NCBI RefSeq assembly: GCF_003207815.1 | Contig: NZ_NKTX01000001.1 | Coordinates: forward strand, 248,001-312,000 | Reading direction: 5' to 3' | From: Komagataeibacter oboediens | GTDB taxonomy: Bacteria; Pseudomonadota; Alphaproteobacteria; Acetobacterales; Acetobacteraceae | DNA length: 64,000 bases | Translations under genes and position numbers: made by a program | Shown: positions 17,626 through 28,840 of the stretch, in pieces | How the letters are laid out: each line of letters begins with the position of its first letter | How positions within the stretch are numbered: the first letter of the stretch is position 1 | Notes under the pieces: model-generated | Seen by the model: only the letters and a program-made list of their open reading frames with translations | The model's database searches: none | Told to the model about the DNA's origin: nothing

Positions 17626-20600
17626 ATGATGGACCAGTTTGAACACCAGCCGACCGATTTCGTGCAGGAATGGGAAGACAACGCACAGGCCATTTCCGGT
17701 CTGTACAACCCCGCCGATGAACATGACGCCTGCGGCGTGGGCATGGTTGCGGCACTGGATGGCAAGCCGCGCCGCGACGTGGTGGAAGCGGGTATCGCGG
17801 CGCTCAAGGCCGTGTGGCACCGTGGCGCCGTCGATGCCGATGGCAAGACCGGCGATGGCGCGGGCATCCATGTCGAGATCCCGCAGGACTTCTTTGCCGA
17901 TGCGATCCATGCCGGTGGTGCGGAAAGCGGCGTGGACAGCCAGATCGCGGTGGGGATGATCTTCCTGCCCAAGACCGATATCGCGGCACAGGAACGCTGC
18001 CGCCAGATCATTGAAAGCGAGATCCTCGCCTTCGGCTACAGCATCTATGGCTGGCGTCAGGTGCCCATCAACACCGACTGCATCGGTGAAAAGGCCAACG
18101 CCACCCGTCCCGAGATCGAGCAGATCCTGATCCGCAACCTGCCCGGCAGCACGGAAGACGAATTCGAGCGCGACCTGTATGTGATCCGTCGCAGGATCGA
18201 AAAAAGCGCGATCGCCAATCAGGTCGACCTGTATGTGTGTTCGCTGTCGTGCCGGTCGCTGATCTACAAGGGCATGTTCCTGGCCGAACACCTGACGGAA
18301 TTCTATCCCGACCTGCTCGACCCGCGTTTCGTCAGCCGTTTCGCCATCTATCACCAGCGGTACTCGACCAACACCTTCCCGACATGGAAGCTGGCCCAGC
18401 CGTTCCGCAGGCTGGCCCATAATGGTGAGATCAACACCATTTCGGGCAACGTCAACTGGATGAAAAGCCACGAGACCCGTCTGGCCGATCCCATCCTTGA
18501 CCCGTACATGGATGACCTGAAGCCCGTGGTGCAGGCACAGGGGTCGGACACCGCGTGCTTTGACAACGTGTTCGAACTGCTGACCTTCGCCGGTCGTGAC
18601 GCACCCATGGCGCGCTGCCTTATGATTCCGGCCAGTGTCGGCGGCAATTCGGCCATGCCGCAGCGCCACAAGGACATGTATTCCTACTGCAACGCCGTGA
18701 TGGAACCGTGGGACGGCCCGGCCGCCCTGTGCGCTACCGACGGGCGGTGGATGGTTGCAGGACTCGACCGCAGTGGCCTGCGTCCGCTGCGCTACACCAT
18801 CACGAATGGCGGCCTGCTGATCGTGGGTTCCGAAACCGGCATGGTGAAAGTGCCCGAGGCCGAAATCGTCAGCCGTGGCCGCCTCGGGCCGGGGCAGTCG
18901 CTGGCGCTCGACCTGAAAACCGCGAAGCTCTACAGCAACGAGGAACTGCTTGATGAACTGTCGGGCCGGCAGGATTTCTCGGCCTGGGTGAAGCGGACGC
19001 AGGAAATCTCCAGCATTGTCCGCCCCGATGGCAGCGAACCCGTGCTGTATGACGCCGAAACCCTGCGTCGCCGCCAGCTTGCTGTTGGCCTGACGCTGGA
19101 AGACCTTGAAACCATCCTGCAGCCGATGGTGGAAAATGCGTCCGAAGCCATCGGGTCGATGGGCGATGATACGCCGCTTGCCGTGCTGTCCAGCCGTTAT
19201 CGCGGGCTTGCGCACTACTTCCGTCAGGCCTTCAGCCAGGTGACCAACCCGCCCATCGACAGCCTGCGCGAAACGCGGGTGATGAGCCTGGTGACGCGCC
19301 TTGGTAACCTTGGCAACATCCTGGAGGAAAGTGAAAGCCAGTGTGACCTGCTGCAGCTTCCCTCCCCAGTGCTGACCACGGGTGAATTCCAGGCGCTGGC
19401 CGATTTCTGTGGCAAGAATGCCTGCACCATCGACTGCACCTTCCCTGCGGCGGATGGGGAAGCGGGCCTGCGTGCCGCCATCGCGCGCATTCGCGCCGAA
19501 GCCGAGGACCGCGTACGCCAAGGCTGTACCCATGTGTTCCTGACGGATGAACACCAGTCGGGTGACCGCGCCTACATTCCCATGATCCTTGCGACGGCGG
19601 CGGTGCATACGCACCTTGTGCGCCAGTCGCTGCGCACGTTCACCTCGCTGAACGTCCGTTCGGCGGGTGCGCTGGATGTGCATGCGATCGCGGTGACGAT
19701 CGGGGTGGGGGCAACCACGGTCAACCCGTACCTTGCGCAGGAAAGCATTGCCGACCGCCACCGTCGTGGCCTGTTCGGCAAGCTGACGCTGAGCGAGGCG
19801 GTGGAGCGGTACCGCAAGGCGGTCAACAAGGGCCTGCTGAAGATCATGTCCAAGATGGGCATTTCCATCGTGGCGTCGTATCGTGGCGGCTACAATTTCG
19901 AGGCCATCGGGCTGTCGCGCGCGCTGACGGCGGAATTCTTCCCCGGCATGCCCTCGCGCATTTCCGGCATCGGCCTGACCGGCATCGCGCGCAATGTACT
20001 GAGCTTCCACCACAAGGCGTGGAACAAACACGTTGAAACCCTGTCCGTCGGTGGCCGCTACAAGCTGCGCCGCAGTGGCGAGGTGCATGCGTTTGACGGC
20101 AATCTGATCCATATGCTGCAGACGGCGGTCTCGACCGGCAGCTTCTCGGTCTACCAGCGGTATGCGGACGCCGTACGCCGCCAGCCGCCGGTTGCCCTGC
20201 GTGATCTGCTGGACTTCCGTGGCGGGCGCACGCCCATTCCCGTGGAATCGGTCGAAAGCATTACCGAACTGCGCAAACGCCTGATCGCGCCCGGCATTTC
20301 GCTGGGTGCGCTCAGCCCCGAAGCGCACGAGACACTGTCGATCGCCATGAACCGCATCGGTGCCAAGTCCGATTCGGGTGAGGGTGGGGAAGACCCGGCG
20401 CGTGCGAAGCCGCGCCCCAATGGCGATAACGCGTCATCCGCCATCAAGCAGATCGCGTCGGGCCGGTTTGGCGTGACCGCGCAGTACCTTAATGACTGCC
20501 GCGAGATCGAGATCAAGATGGCGCAGGGTGCGAAACCGGGTGAGGGCGGGCAGCTTCCCGGCTTCAAGGTCACCGGCCTGATCGCGAAGCTGCGGCATGC

Positions 20601-22158
20601 GACGGAAGGCGTGACCCTGATCTCGCCCCCGCCGCATCATGACATCTACTCGATCGAGGATCTGGCCCAGCTCATCTACGATCTCAAGCAGATCAACCCC
20701 GAAGCCACCGTGACCGTGAAGCTGGTCGCGCGTTCGGGCATCGGCACGATCGCGGCAGGCGTTGCGAAGGCCAAGGCCGATGCAATCCTGATTTCGGGCC
20801 ATTCCGGCGGCACGGGTGCCAGCCCGCAGTCCTCGGTCAAATACGCGGGCATGCCGTGGGAGCTGGGGCTGGCGGAAGCGCATCAGGTGCTGATGCTCAA
20901 CCGCCTGCGCCACCGGGTGAAGCTGCGCACCGATGGCGGGCTGAAAACCGGGCGTGACGTGGTGATTGCCGCCATGCTGGGTGCGGAGGAGTTCGGCATC
21001 GGCACGGCCAGCCTTGTCGCCATGGGCTGCATCATGGTCCGTCAGTGCCATTCTAACACCTGCCCCGTTGGCGTGTGCACGCAGGATGACGAACTGCGTC
21101 GCAAGTTCGAAGGCACGCCGGAGAAGGTGATCAACCTGTTCTCCTTCATTGCCGAGGACGTGCGCAATATCCTGGCCTCGCTGGGCTTCACCTCGCTGAA
21201 CGAGATCATCGGCCGCACCGACCTGCTGCATCAGGTGCTGCGTGGCGCGGATTATCTGGATGACCTCGACCTCAACTCGCTGCTGGCGCAGGCCGATCCC
21301 GGCCCCTATGGCCGCTATTGCACGCGTGAGGGCCGCAACGAGGTGCCCGAGACGCTGGATGCGCAGATGATCGCCGATGCGCGCCCGCTGTTCGACCATG
21401 GCGAGAAGATGCAGCTGCAGTACAACGTGCAGAACACGCATCGTGCCATCGGCACGCGCATTTCCTCGCTGATCGTGCGGCAGTTCGGCATGGCCACGCT
21501 GGCGCCGGGCCACCTGACGGTGCGGCTGCGTGGATCGGCCGGGCAGTCGCTGGGCGCATTCGCTGTGCAGGGCCTCAAGCTTGAGGTGCTGGGTGACGCG
21601 AACGACTACGTTGGCAAGGGGCTGTCGGGAGCGACCATCGTGGTCCGTACCTCGCCGTCTTCCAGCCTTGTATCGAACGAGAATGCGATTGTCGGCAACA
21701 CCGTCCTGTATGGTGCGACCGCAGGCGCGCTGTATGCGGCAGGGCAGGCGGGCGAACGCTTCGCGGTGCGCAATTCGGGGGCGACGGCCGTGGTCGAGGG
21801 CTGTGGTTCGAACGGGTGTGAATACATGACCGGCGGCACGGTGGTGATCCTGGGTGAAATTGGCGACAATTTCGGCGCGGGCTTCACCGGCGGCATGGCC
21901 TTTGTCTATGACGCCAGCGGCACGTTTGCCGAACGGGTCAACCCCGATACGGTCATGTGGTGCCGGGTGCAGGACCCGAAATGGGAGGCCATGCTGCGTG
22001 AACAGGTGGAAACCCATGCCCGCGAAACCGGCAGCCGTTATGCCGAACTGCTGCTGCATAACTGGGACAAGACCCTGCCGCGCTTCTGGCATGTCGTGCC
22101 CAGGGAGTATGCGCGCGTGATCGGGTTCGAAGCCCCGGCCATGGCGCGTGGTGCCTGA
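17626..22158 (+). CDS. gltB: Glutamate synthase [NADPH] large subunit
   Basis: GltB transfers the glutamine amide nitrogen to 2-oxoglutarate. The 1510-residue protein has an N-terminal class II glutaminase domain; the catalytic cysteine is C36 in HDACGVGMV and becomes N-terminal after processing. The FMN-binding synthase domain contains the SGHSGGTGASP loop and the 3Fe-4S cysteine cluster in CIMVRQCHSNTCPVGVC. The C-terminal GXGXG beta-helix domain is present (GLSGATIVV, NTVLYGATAGALYAAG). It is directly downstream of gltD. With glnD elsewhere in the window it marks ammonium assimilation through GS/GOGAT. Confidence 0.98.
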   Translation: MMDQFEHQPTDFVQEWEDNAQAISGLYNPADEHDACGVGMVAALDGKPRRDVVEAGIAALKAVWHRGAVDADGKTGDGAGIHVEIPQDFFADAIHAGGAESGVDSQIAVGMIFLPKTDIAAQERCRQIIESEILAFGYSIYGWRQVPINTDCIGEKANATRPEIEQILIRNLPGSTEDEFERDLYVIRRRIEKSAIANQVDLYVCSLSCRSLIYKGMFLAEHLTEFYPDLLDPRFVSRFAIYHQRYSTNTFPTWKLAQPFRRLAHNGEINTISGNVNWMKSHETRLADPILDPYMDDLKPVVQAQGSDTACFDNVFELLTFAGRDAPMARCLMIPASVGGNSAMPQRHKDMYSYCNAVMEPWDGPAALCATDGRWMVAGLDRSGLRPLRYTITNGGLLIVGSETGMVKVPEAEIVSRGRLGPGQSLALDLKTAKLYSNEELLDELSGRQDFSAWVKRTQEISSIVRPDGSEPVLYDAETLRRRQLAVGLTLEDLETILQPMVENASEAIGSMGDDTPLAVLSSRYRGLAHYFRQAFSQVTNPPIDSLRETRVMSLVTRLGNLGNILEESESQCDLLQLPSPVLTTGEFQALADFCGKNACTIDCTFPAADGEAGLRAAIARIRAEAEDRVRQGCTHVFLTDEHQSGDRAYIPMILATAAVHTHLVRQSLRTFTSLNVRSAGALDVHAIAVTIGVGATTVNPYLAQESIADRHRRGLFGKLTLSEAVERYRKAVNKGLLKIMSKMGISIVASYRGGYNFEAIGLSRALTAEFFPGMPSRISGIGLTGIARNVLSFHHKAWNKHVETLSVGGRYKLRRSGEVHAFDGNLIHMLQTAVSTGSFSVYQRYADAVRRQPPVALRDLLDFRGGRTPIPVESVESITELRKRLIAPGISLGALSPEAHETLSIAMNRIGAKSDSGEGGEDPARAKPRPNGDNASSAIKQIASGRFGVTAQYLNDCREIEIKMAQGAKPGEGGQLPGFKVTGLIAKLRHATEGVTLISPPPHHDIYSIEDLAQLIYDLKQINPEATVTVKLVARSGIGTIAAGVAKAKADAILISGHSGGTGASPQSSVKYAGMPWELGLAEAHQVLMLNRLRHRVKLRTDGGLKTGRDVVIAAMLGAEEFGIGTASLVAMGCIMVRQCHSNTCPVGVCTQDDELRRKFEGTPEKVINLFSFIAEDVRNILASLGFTSLNEIIGRTDLLHQVLRGADYLDDLDLNSLLAQADPGPYGRYCTREGRNEVPETLDAQMIADARPLFDHGEKMQLQYNVQNTHRAIGTRISSLIVRQFGMATLAPGHLTVRLRGSAGQSLGAFAVQGLKLEVLGDANDYVGKGLSGATIVVRTSPSSSLVSNENAIVGNTVLYGATAGALYAAGQAGERFAVRNSGATAVVEGCGSNGCEYMTGGTVVILGEIGDNFGAGFTGGMAFVYDASGTFAERVNPDTVMWCRVQDPKWEAMLREQVETHARETGSRYAELLLHNWDKTLPRFWHVVPREYARVIGFEAPAMARGA

Positions 22159-22191
22159 ATGCAGGGCTGATTTCACTATTGCATGTGCGTG

Positions 22192-22221
22192 ATGGAGCCG
22201 GGCAGGACTGTCCGGCTCCAT
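22192..22221 (+). terminator. Hairpin downstream of gltB
   Basis: ATGGAGCCGGGCA (22192-22204) pairs with TGTCCGGCTCCAT (22209-22221) with one G-T pair and a four-base loop, 33 bases after the gltB stop. No strong T-run follows, so it may be a Rho-assisted terminator or an mRNA 3' stabiliser. Confidence 0.6.
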
Positions 22222-22354
22222 CTGTATTCAGGGCAGAATATCGATGGGCGGGGTCGCGCAGCGCGTCGGGACGCACTAGATTCATCACATTGGGAATCGC
22301 GGGGCAGGCGCAGGTGCGCAGGCTTCGCCCGATCTGATGGTTGGTGCTCGATCT

Positions 22355-24208
22355 ATGTCCAAAGCGTATTTTTCCGCCCCCCAGGCCGGTGCTGCCGGCA
22401 TTTCCCCCGTGCATGGGGATGCAGGCCAGCCCTCAGGCGGCGCACCCGCACTGGCCGGTCTGCCGCGCTGGGATCTGTCGGACCTGTATGACGGGCCGGA
22501 TTCGGTGCGGCTGGCAACCGACCTTGATCAGGCGGATGAGGACGCGCAGGCCTTTTCACGCATATGGCAGGGGCGGCTGGCGGCCGTGCCGGGGTGCGAA
22601 CTGGCGCAGGCTATTGCCGAATACCAGCGGATTGATGAAGTGCTGGGCCGCGCGGGTTCCTATGCCCAGCTTCTGTTCGCGGCCAATACGTCGGATTCCG
22701 ACGTGGCGCGGTTCGCGCAGTCGATCAATGAACGCCTGACTGCCATTTCCACGCATCTTCTGTTCTTCACGCTGGAGCTCAACCGGATTTCCGATGATGC
22801 GCTGGCGGCGCAGATGAGTGACCCGGCCCTTGCGCACTGGGCGCCTTTCCTGCGCGACCTGCGGGTGTTCCGTCCGTATCAACTGTCCGATGAGGTCGAG
22901 GCGGTCCTGCATGAAAAGTCCGTCACGGGGGCGGCTGCATGGAACCGCCTGTTTGACGAGACGATGGCCGGCCTGCGGGTGCGTGTGGGCGGTGCGGATA
23001 CCACGCTGGGCAACGCGCTGGACACCATGTCCAGCCCCGATCGCACGGTGCGCGAACATGCCGCCCACGCCATTGGTGATGAACTGGGTCGCAACGTGAA
23101 GCTGTTTTCGCTGATCACGAACACGCTGGCCAAGGACAAGGCCATTGTGGACGGTCTGCGCCATTACCCGCGTCCGACGACGGCGCGCAACTGCGCCAAC
23201 ATGGTCGAGGATGAAGTGGTCGACGCACTGGTGCAGGCCGTGACCGAGGCCTATCCCCGCCTGTCCCACCGCTATTATGCGCTGAAGGCCAGGTGGCTGG
23301 GGCTGGAAAAACTGGAATACTGGGACCGCAACGCACCGCTGACCACGCAGGATGAACCGCTGATCCCGTGGGCAGAGGCGACGAAGCAGGTCATGGCCGC
23401 CTATGAAGGTTTCGACCCGCGCATGGGCACGGTGGCGAAGCAGTTTTTTGATCATGCATGGATTGATGCGCCCCCCGTGCCGGGCAAGGCGTCGGGGGCG
23501 TTCGCACATCCCACCGTGCCGTCGGTGCATCCTTACCTGCTGCTCAATTACCGTGGGCGCACGCGCGACGTGATGACGCTGGCGCATGAACTGGGCCATG
23601 GCGTGCACCAGGTACTGGCGGGAAAGCAGGGCTACCTTATGTCCAGCACGCCGCTGACACTGGCGGAAACTGCCAGCGTGTTTGGCGAAATGCTGACCTT
23701 CCGTGCCCTGCTGGATGCCCAGAGCGACCCCGCGCGTCGCAGGCTCATGCTGGCGGCAAAGGTGGAGGACATGCTCAACACGGTCGTGCGGCAGATCGCC
23801 TTCTACCGTTTCGAGATGCTGGTGCATGAGGAACGTCGAAAGGGCGAACTGCTGCCTGCGCGCATTGGGGAAATCTGGCGCCAGACACAGGTCGAAAGCC
23901 TTGGGCCGGCCTTCAATTTCACGCCAGATTATGATGTGTACTGGACCTACATTCCCCATTTCATCCATTCACCGTTCTACGTGTATGCCTATGCCTTTGG
24001 CGATTGTCTGGTAAACGCGCTATACGGGGTGTTCCGGTCCGGTCATCCGGGGTTTCAGGACAAGTACCTCGACATGCTGAAGGCTGGCGGGACCCTGCGG
24101 CATCGTGAACTGCTGGCCCCCTTCGGGCTGGATGCGGCGGACCCCGGCTTCTGGCAGAAGGGGCTGGATGTGATCGCCGGATTTATTGATGAACTGGAGC
24201 GTGTCTGA
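22355..24208 (+). CDS. M3 family oligoendopeptidase (PepF/clade 3 type)
   Basis: This cytoplasmic zinc metallopeptidase of about 617 residues degrades oligopeptides. The zinc motif AHELGHGVHQ places H411, E412 and H415, and the third ligand lies in the downstream segment LAETASVFGEML. The N-terminal half has the helical PepF domain starting WDLSDLYDGPDS. An in-frame ATG at 22337 would add six residues; neither start has a convincing ribosome-binding site. The stop is followed almost at once by the ABC1 kinase gene, suggesting cotranscription. Confidence 0.93.
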   Translation: MSKAYFSAPQAGAAGISPVHGDAGQPSGGAPALAGLPRWDLSDLYDGPDSVRLATDLDQADEDAQAFSRIWQGRLAAVPGCELAQAIAEYQRIDEVLGRAGSYAQLLFAANTSDSDVARFAQSINERLTAISTHLLFFTLELNRISDDALAAQMSDPALAHWAPFLRDLRVFRPYQLSDEVEAVLHEKSVTGAAAWNRLFDETMAGLRVRVGGADTTLGNALDTMSSPDRTVREHAAHAIGDELGRNVKLFSLITNTLAKDKAIVDGLRHYPRPTTARNCANMVEDEVVDALVQAVTEAYPRLSHRYYALKARWLGLEKLEYWDRNAPLTTQDEPLIPWAEATKQVMAAYEGFDPRMGTVAKQFFDHAWIDAPPVPGKASGAFAHPTVPSVHPYLLLNYRGRTRDVMTLAHELGHGVHQVLAGKQGYLMSSTPLTLAETASVFGEMLTFRALLDAQSDPARRRLMLAAKVEDMLNTVVRQIAFYRFEMLVHEERRKGELLPARIGEIWRQTQVESLGPAFNFTPDYDVYWTYIPHFIHSPFYVYAYAFGDCLVNALYGVFRSGHPGFQDKYLDMLKAGGTLRHRELLAPFGLDAADPGFWQKGLDVIAGFIDELERV

Positions 24209-24209
24209 C

Positions 24210-25580
24210 GTGGCGGATGAACGGAATATCGATAATACCGGCCTGTTTGGTGAATTCCGCCGCATGGTGCGCACGTCCGGCACGGTCGGCGGCATTGCCG
24301 CGCGTATCGCCGGGCACAAGATGGGCTTCCGCTCCAACCAGACCATCCATGCCGAGGACCTGAAAAGCGTCCTTGGCGGGCTGAAGGGGCCGCTCATGAA
24401 GGGCGCGCAGCTTCTGTCCACGATTCCCGGCGCTCTGCCCGAGGAATATGCCAAGGAACTGGCGCAGCTTCAGGCCAATGCGCCCCCCATGGGCTGGAAC
24501 TTCGTCCGTCGCCGCATGTCGGCCGAACTTGGCCCGAACTGGGAACGCAATTTCCGCTCCTTCAGCCGCGAGGCCTCGGCGGCCGCAAGTCTGGGGCAGG
24601 TGCATCGCGCGGTGCTGCCCGACGGGCAGCAGGTCGCGTGCAAGCTGCAGTACCCGGACATGAAATCGACGGTCGAATCCGACCTCAAGCAGTTCCGCAT
24701 GGCGGTCAACCTGTTCTACAGACTCGACAGCACCATCTGTCAGGATGACGTGCTGGAAGAACTGCAGGACCGGCTGTATGAGGAACTGGACTACCTGCGG
24801 GAAGCCGCGAACATGCGGCTGTACCACCTGATGCTGGCGGAATTCGGGGATGTCACCATTCCCCGGCCGGTAGACGCGCTGTGCACCCAGCGCCTGCTGA
24901 CCATGGAATGGGTCAATGGGCAGGGCATCCAGAAAGTGCTGGACGCCAATCCCACGCAGGAGGAGCGAAACAGCATGGCGCGCGCATTGTTCCGTGCGTG
25001 GTACGCGCCGCTGTACCGGTATGGTGTCATTCATGGCGACCCGCACATGGGCAACTTCACCGTGCGCGACGATTACGGCATCAACCTGCTGGATTTTGGT
25101 GCCATCCGGATTTTCCCCTCGCGCTTCGTGCAGGGCATCATCGACCTGCATAAGGCGATCGAGACGGATGACGAGGATCTGGCGATGCATGCGTATGAAG
25201 CATGGGGCTTCGCCAACCTGTCGCGCGATACGATGCGGGTGCTCAACGAATGGGCGCGCTTCATCTATGGTCCGCTGCTGGATGACCGTGAGCGCTTCAT
25301 TCAGGAAGACAACGACCCGCAATATGGCCGCGCCGTGGCCGAACGCGTCTATAACGGCCTGAAACGCACGGGTGGCGTGCAGCCCCCGCGTGAATTCGTG
25401 CTGGTGGACCGCTCCGCCGTGGGGCTGGGCAGCGTGTTCCTGCGGCTGAAGGCCAGGGTGAACTGGCACGAACTGTTTCAGGAACTGGCGGGCGACTTCA
25501 ACGAAGCCGCACTGGCCCGCAGGCAGGCCGAAGCCCTGCGCGCCGCGCGGGTGCCGGCGCCGCTCGGGTCACGGAACTGA
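24210..25580 (+). CDS. ABC1/AarF (UbiB-like) atypical kinase family protein
   Basis: ABC1 kinases are atypical protein-kinase-like ATPases linked to ubiquinone and other isoprenoid lipids. The alanine-rich loop [13 protein letters not shown], the catalytic-loop HGDPHMGNF and the metal motif LLDFGAIR are present. The family KxGQ motif appears as MKGAQ. The chain has no C-terminal membrane hairpin like that of E. coli UbiB, so it is a soluble paralogue. I use GTG 24210 (GGAG ten bases upstream); GTG 24201 and ATG 24189 are in frame and would overlap the peptidase gene. Confidence 0.88.
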   Translation: MADERNIDNTGLFGEFRRMVRTSGTVGGIAARIAGHKMGFRSNQTIHAEDLKSVLGGLKGPLMKGAQLLSTIPGALPEEYAKELAQLQANAPPMGWNFVRRRMSAELGPNWERNFRSFSREASAAASLGQVHRAVLPDGQQVACKLQYPDMKSTVESDLKQFRMAVNLFYRLDSTICQDDVLEELQDRLYEELDYLREAANMRLYHLMLAEFGDVTIPRPVDALCTQRLLTMEWVNGQGIQKVLDANPTQEERNSMARALFRAWYAPLYRYGVIHGDPHMGNFTVRDDYGINLLDFGAIRIFPSRFVQGIIDLHKAIETDDEDLAMHAYEAWGFANLSRDTMRVLNEWARFIYGPLLDDRERFIQEDNDPQYGRAVAERVYNGLKRTGGVQPPREFVLVDRSAVGLGSVFLRLKARVNWHELFQELAGDFNEAALARRQAEALRAARVPAPLGSRN

Positions 25581-25650
25581 AGGAAATGGGGATGATCCGG
25601 CCGCACCGGCCTCTTGCGCCACGGCGGTTGCGTCCCCACTGTCTGTAGCC

Positions 25651-27897
25651 ATGGCAACAGCATCGCGCAGCAAGAAGAAAAAGACGACTGACATTGATCC
25701 GGCGGACATGCCTGTCCTGTTCCAGCCCGAACGTCAGCCCGCAAAACCCAAGACCAATAAATTCACGGTCCACTCCCCTTATGAACCCGCAGGTGACCAG
25801 CCTACGGCCATTGCCGAACTGGTCAGCGGCGTGGAAGGGGGGGAGCGCGATCAGGTCCTGCTGGGTGTGACCGGGTCGGGCAAGACATTCACCATGGCCA
25901 AGATCATCGAGGCGACGCAGAAGCCCACCTTGGTGCTGGCCCCCAACAAGACACTCGCCGCCCAGCTTTATGCGGAAATGAAGCAGTTCTTTCCCGATAA
26001 TGCGGTCGAATATTTTGTCAGCTACTATGATTACTACCAGCCGGAGGCCTACGTGCCCCGGTCGGATACGTATATCGAAAAAGACAGCCAGATTAACGAA
26101 CAGATTGACCGCATGCGCCATGCCGCGACACAGGCGCTGCTGGAGCGCAACGATGTCATTATCGTCGCCTCGGTGTCGTGCATTTACGGTATCGGTTCGG
26201 TCGAGACCTATTCGCGCATGGTGGTCAAGCTGGAGGTCGGCGGCGAGATCGACCGCGACCGGCTGATCAGGGGATTGGTGGAACTGCAGTACCGCCGCAA
26301 TGACGCGGCGTTCCAGCGCGGCACCTTTCGCGTGCGTGGCGAGACGATCGACGTCTTTCCCGTTCAGAACGAGGACCGTGCATGGCGGATCAGCCTGTTT
26401 GGCGACGAGATCGACGAAATTACGGAATTCGATCCCCTGACGGGTGAAAAGACCGGCGACCTTGAATCCATCAGCATTTACGCCAACAGCCATTATGTCA
26501 CCCCGCGCCCGACGCTGACGCAGGCAATGACCGGCATCAAGCAGGAACTGCGTGAAACGCTGGCCCGCTTTACCGAGGAAGGCAAGCTGCTGGAAGCCGA
26601 ACGCCTGCAGCAGCGCACCACCTTTGATCTGGAGATGATCGAGACCACGGGCGTATGCAAGGGGATCGAGAACTATTCGCGCTACCTGTCCGGTCGTGCG
26701 CCGGGCGAGCCGCCGCCAACCCTGTTTGAATACCTGCCCGAGGATGCGCTGCTGATCGTGGATGAAAGCCACGTGACCGTGCCGCAGATTGGCGGGATGG
26801 AGCGGGGTGACCATGCACGGAAGTCCGTGCTGGCGGAATTCGGCTTCCGCCTGCCGTCCTGTCTCGACAACCGTCCGCTGACCTTTGCTGAATGGGATTC
26901 CTACCGCCCGCAGACGGTATTTGTCAGCGCAACCCCCGGCCCGTGGGAAATGCGGCGTGTGGACGGCGTGTTCGCCGAACAGGTCATCCGCCCGACCGGC
27001 CTGATCGACCCCATCACCATCGTGCGTCCCGTCGAACATCAGGTGGATGACCTGCTGGCTGAATGCCGCCAGACCATTGCCGATGGTGGACGCGTGCTGG
27101 TCACGACGCTGACCAAGCGCATGGCCGAAGACCTGACTGAATACATGAACGAGGCGGGTATCCGCGTGCGCTATCTGCATTCGGACGTGGACACGCTGGA
27201 ACGTATCGAAATCATCCGCGACCTGCGCCTGGGTGCGTTCGATGTGCTGATCGGCATCAACCTGCTGCGTGAGGGGCTGGATATTCCCGAATGCTCGCTC
27301 GTCGCCATTCTGGATGCGGACAAGGAAGGCTTCCTGCGTTCACGTACGTCGCTGATCCAGACAATCGGCCGCGCCGCGCGTAACGTGGATGGCCGCGTGC
27401 TGCTGTATGCCGACAAGATGACCGACAGCCTGCGCTACGCCATCGAGGAAACCGCCCGCAGGCGTGAAAAGCAGAGCCTGTGGAACGAGGAACATGGCAT
27501 TACCCCGCAGTCCGTGCGCAAGCATATCGGGGAGGCCATATCCTCGGTGTTCGAGCAGGATTACGTTACCGTCACCCCCACCGCGGATGGCAGCGTGCAG
27601 GAAATGGTGGGCAAGGATTACAAGGCCGCCATTGCCGATCTGGAAAAGAAGATGCGCGCGGCCTCGGCCGATCTGGAATTCGAGACCGCGGCCCGCCTGC
27701 GTGATGAAATCCGCAGGCTGGAAGCGCTGGAACTGGGCATGGAGCCACCGCCCCTGCCGCAATCAAGCGCGGGGCGCCCCGGTACCAGCCCGAAGGCCAT
27801 TGCACGGCGCAACCGTGGCCCGGTGCCGCTGGGGCCGGGTGGCGGCGGCTATGATCCCGATCAGGTGAAGGGAAGGGGAAAGCGGCGTGGACGATAG
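25651..27897 (+). CDS. uvrB: UvrABC system protein B
   Basis: UvrB is the damage-verification helicase of nucleotide excision repair, working with UvrA and UvrC. The 748-residue protein has Walker A GVTGSGKT (about 72-79), the beta-hairpin region [12 protein letters not shown], helicase motif DESHVT, motif [11 protein letters not shown], and a C-terminal UVR domain ([20 protein letters not shown]). It carries a Lys-rich N-terminal extension of about 38 residues and a basic C-terminal tail. The start codon of the epimerase frame (GTG 27887) overlaps its end. Confidence 0.97.
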   Translation: MATASRSKKKKTTDIDPADMPVLFQPERQPAKPKTNKFTVHSPYEPAGDQPTAIAELVSGVEGGERDQVLLGVTGSGKTFTMAKIIEATQKPTLVLAPNKTLAAQLYAEMKQFFPDNAVEYFVSYYDYYQPEAYVPRSDTYIEKDSQINEQIDRMRHAATQALLERNDVIIVASVSCIYGIGSVETYSRMVVKLEVGGEIDRDRLIRGLVELQYRRNDAAFQRGTFRVRGETIDVFPVQNEDRAWRISLFGDEIDEITEFDPLTGEKTGDLESISIYANSHYVTPRPTLTQAMTGIKQELRETLARFTEEGKLLEAERLQQRTTFDLEMIETTGVCKGIENYSRYLSGRAPGEPPPTLFEYLPEDALLIVDESHVTVPQIGGMERGDHARKSVLAEFGFRLPSCLDNRPLTFAEWDSYRPQTVFVSATPGPWEMRRVDGVFAEQVIRPTGLIDPITIVRPVEHQVDDLLAECRQTIADGGRVLVTTLTKRMAEDLTEYMNEAGIRVRYLHSDVDTLERIEIIRDLRLGAFDVLIGINLLREGLDIPECSLVAILDADKEGFLRSRTSLIQTIGRAARNVDGRVLLYADKMTDSLRYAIEETARRREKQSLWNEEHGITPQSVRKHIGEAISSVFEQDYVTVTPTADGSVQEMVGKDYKAAIADLEKKMRAASADLEFETAARLRDEIRRLEALELGMEPPPLPQSSAGRPGTSPKAIARRNRGPVPLGPGGGGYDPDQVKGRGKRRGR

Positions 27898-27943
27898 GAC
27901 GGGCGGACAGCCCCAGCCCTGCGCCGGACAACGGGAACGGAGC

Positions 27944-28840
27944 ATGTCCGCCACGCTGGAACTGCGTGCGGGTGGCGCAAGCCTTGGCCTGTTGCCCGAC
28001 CTTGGCGGCAGTATCGCATTCTGGCGGAATGCGGCAGGCATGGAATTCCTCCGCCCCGTCAGTGACCCGCACCTTGTGGCCCAGCACGGGCGCGCGGTGG
28101 CGGGGTATCCGCTGGTGCCGTTTTCCAACCGGATCGCGGGTGACCATTTCCGTTTCGAAGGCGTGGACTATCACCTTGCCCCCAGCTTTGCGGGGGAAGA
28201 CTGCGCCATTCATGGCAACGGGTGGCAGCGGCGGTGGCGAATCGCGCTGCTGTCCGATAGCAGCGCGACGCTTGCCCTCGATCACACCCCGGCCGGGGCC
28301 CATGCCGGGCAATGGCCGTTCAGCTATCGTGCCCAGCTGCGCTATGACCTGCATGAAGCGGGACTGTCGATCGGAATCCTGCTGGAAAACACCGATACGC
28401 GCGACCAGCCGGTGGGCATGGGTTTCCACCCCTATTTCCCCCGTCATTCGGGCCTGAAGCTGGGGTTCGTGGCCAGCAGCGTATGGACCAACGGTCCGGA
28501 CCACCTGCCGCTGCTGCGTATCCCGGCGGAGGGGGAGTGGTCCTTCGCCCGTATGCGCGACGCGGGGGACGCCGCCATCGACAACTGTTACGCCGGATGG
28601 TCGGGCAGCGCCTTCCTGCGCTGGCCGCGCGAGGGTTATGCCCTGACGATGGAGGGGAGCCCCGACCTGTCCCACCTCGTGCTGTTTACGCCCCCGGCAC
28701 AGCCCTATATCGGGCTTGAACCGGTCAGTAACATGAATGATGGCTTCAACCGGACCACCATTGCCGATAGTGGCGTGCGTGTGCTTGCGCCGGGACAGGT
28801 GATGGAGGGACATATCCGCATGACGGTGGCACGATGCTGA
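27944..28840 (+). CDS. Aldose 1-epimerase family protein
   Basis: The 298-residue protein belongs to the galactose mutarotase-like superfamily. Visible family features are the early AGGASLGLLPDLGGSI, the arginine-bearing segment LVPFSNRIAGDHF, the catalytic histidine context IHGNGWQ, GMGFHPYF, and the C-terminal glutamate in IGLEPVSNMND. It probably speeds anomer interconversion of a hexose. ATG 27944 has GGAACGGAG upstream and gives the conserved N-terminus; the longer frame from GTG 27887 adds 19 unconserved residues inside the uvrB end. Exact sugar is not predictable. Confidence 0.88.
   Translation: MSATLELRAGGASLGLLPDLGGSIAFWRNAAGMEFLRPVSDPHLVAQHGRAVAGYPLVPFSNRIAGDHFRFEGVDYHLAPSFAGEDCAIHGNGWQRRWRIALLSDSSATLALDHTPAGAHAGQWPFSYRAQLRYDLHEAGLSIGILLENTDTRDQPVGMGFHPYFPRHSGLKLGFVASSVWTNGPDHLPLLRIPAEGEWSFARMRDAGDAAIDNCYAGWSGSAFLRWPREGYALTMEGSPDLSHLVLFTPPAQPYIGLEPVSNMNDGFNRTTIADSGVRVLAPGQVMEGHIRMTVARC

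Noticed and set aside
16969-20328. Open minus-strand frame of more than 1100 codons opposite gltD and gltB
   Set aside because: It is a shadow of GC-rich codon usage; its translation is His/Arg/Gln-rich with no domain, while the plus strand holds complete gltD and gltB.
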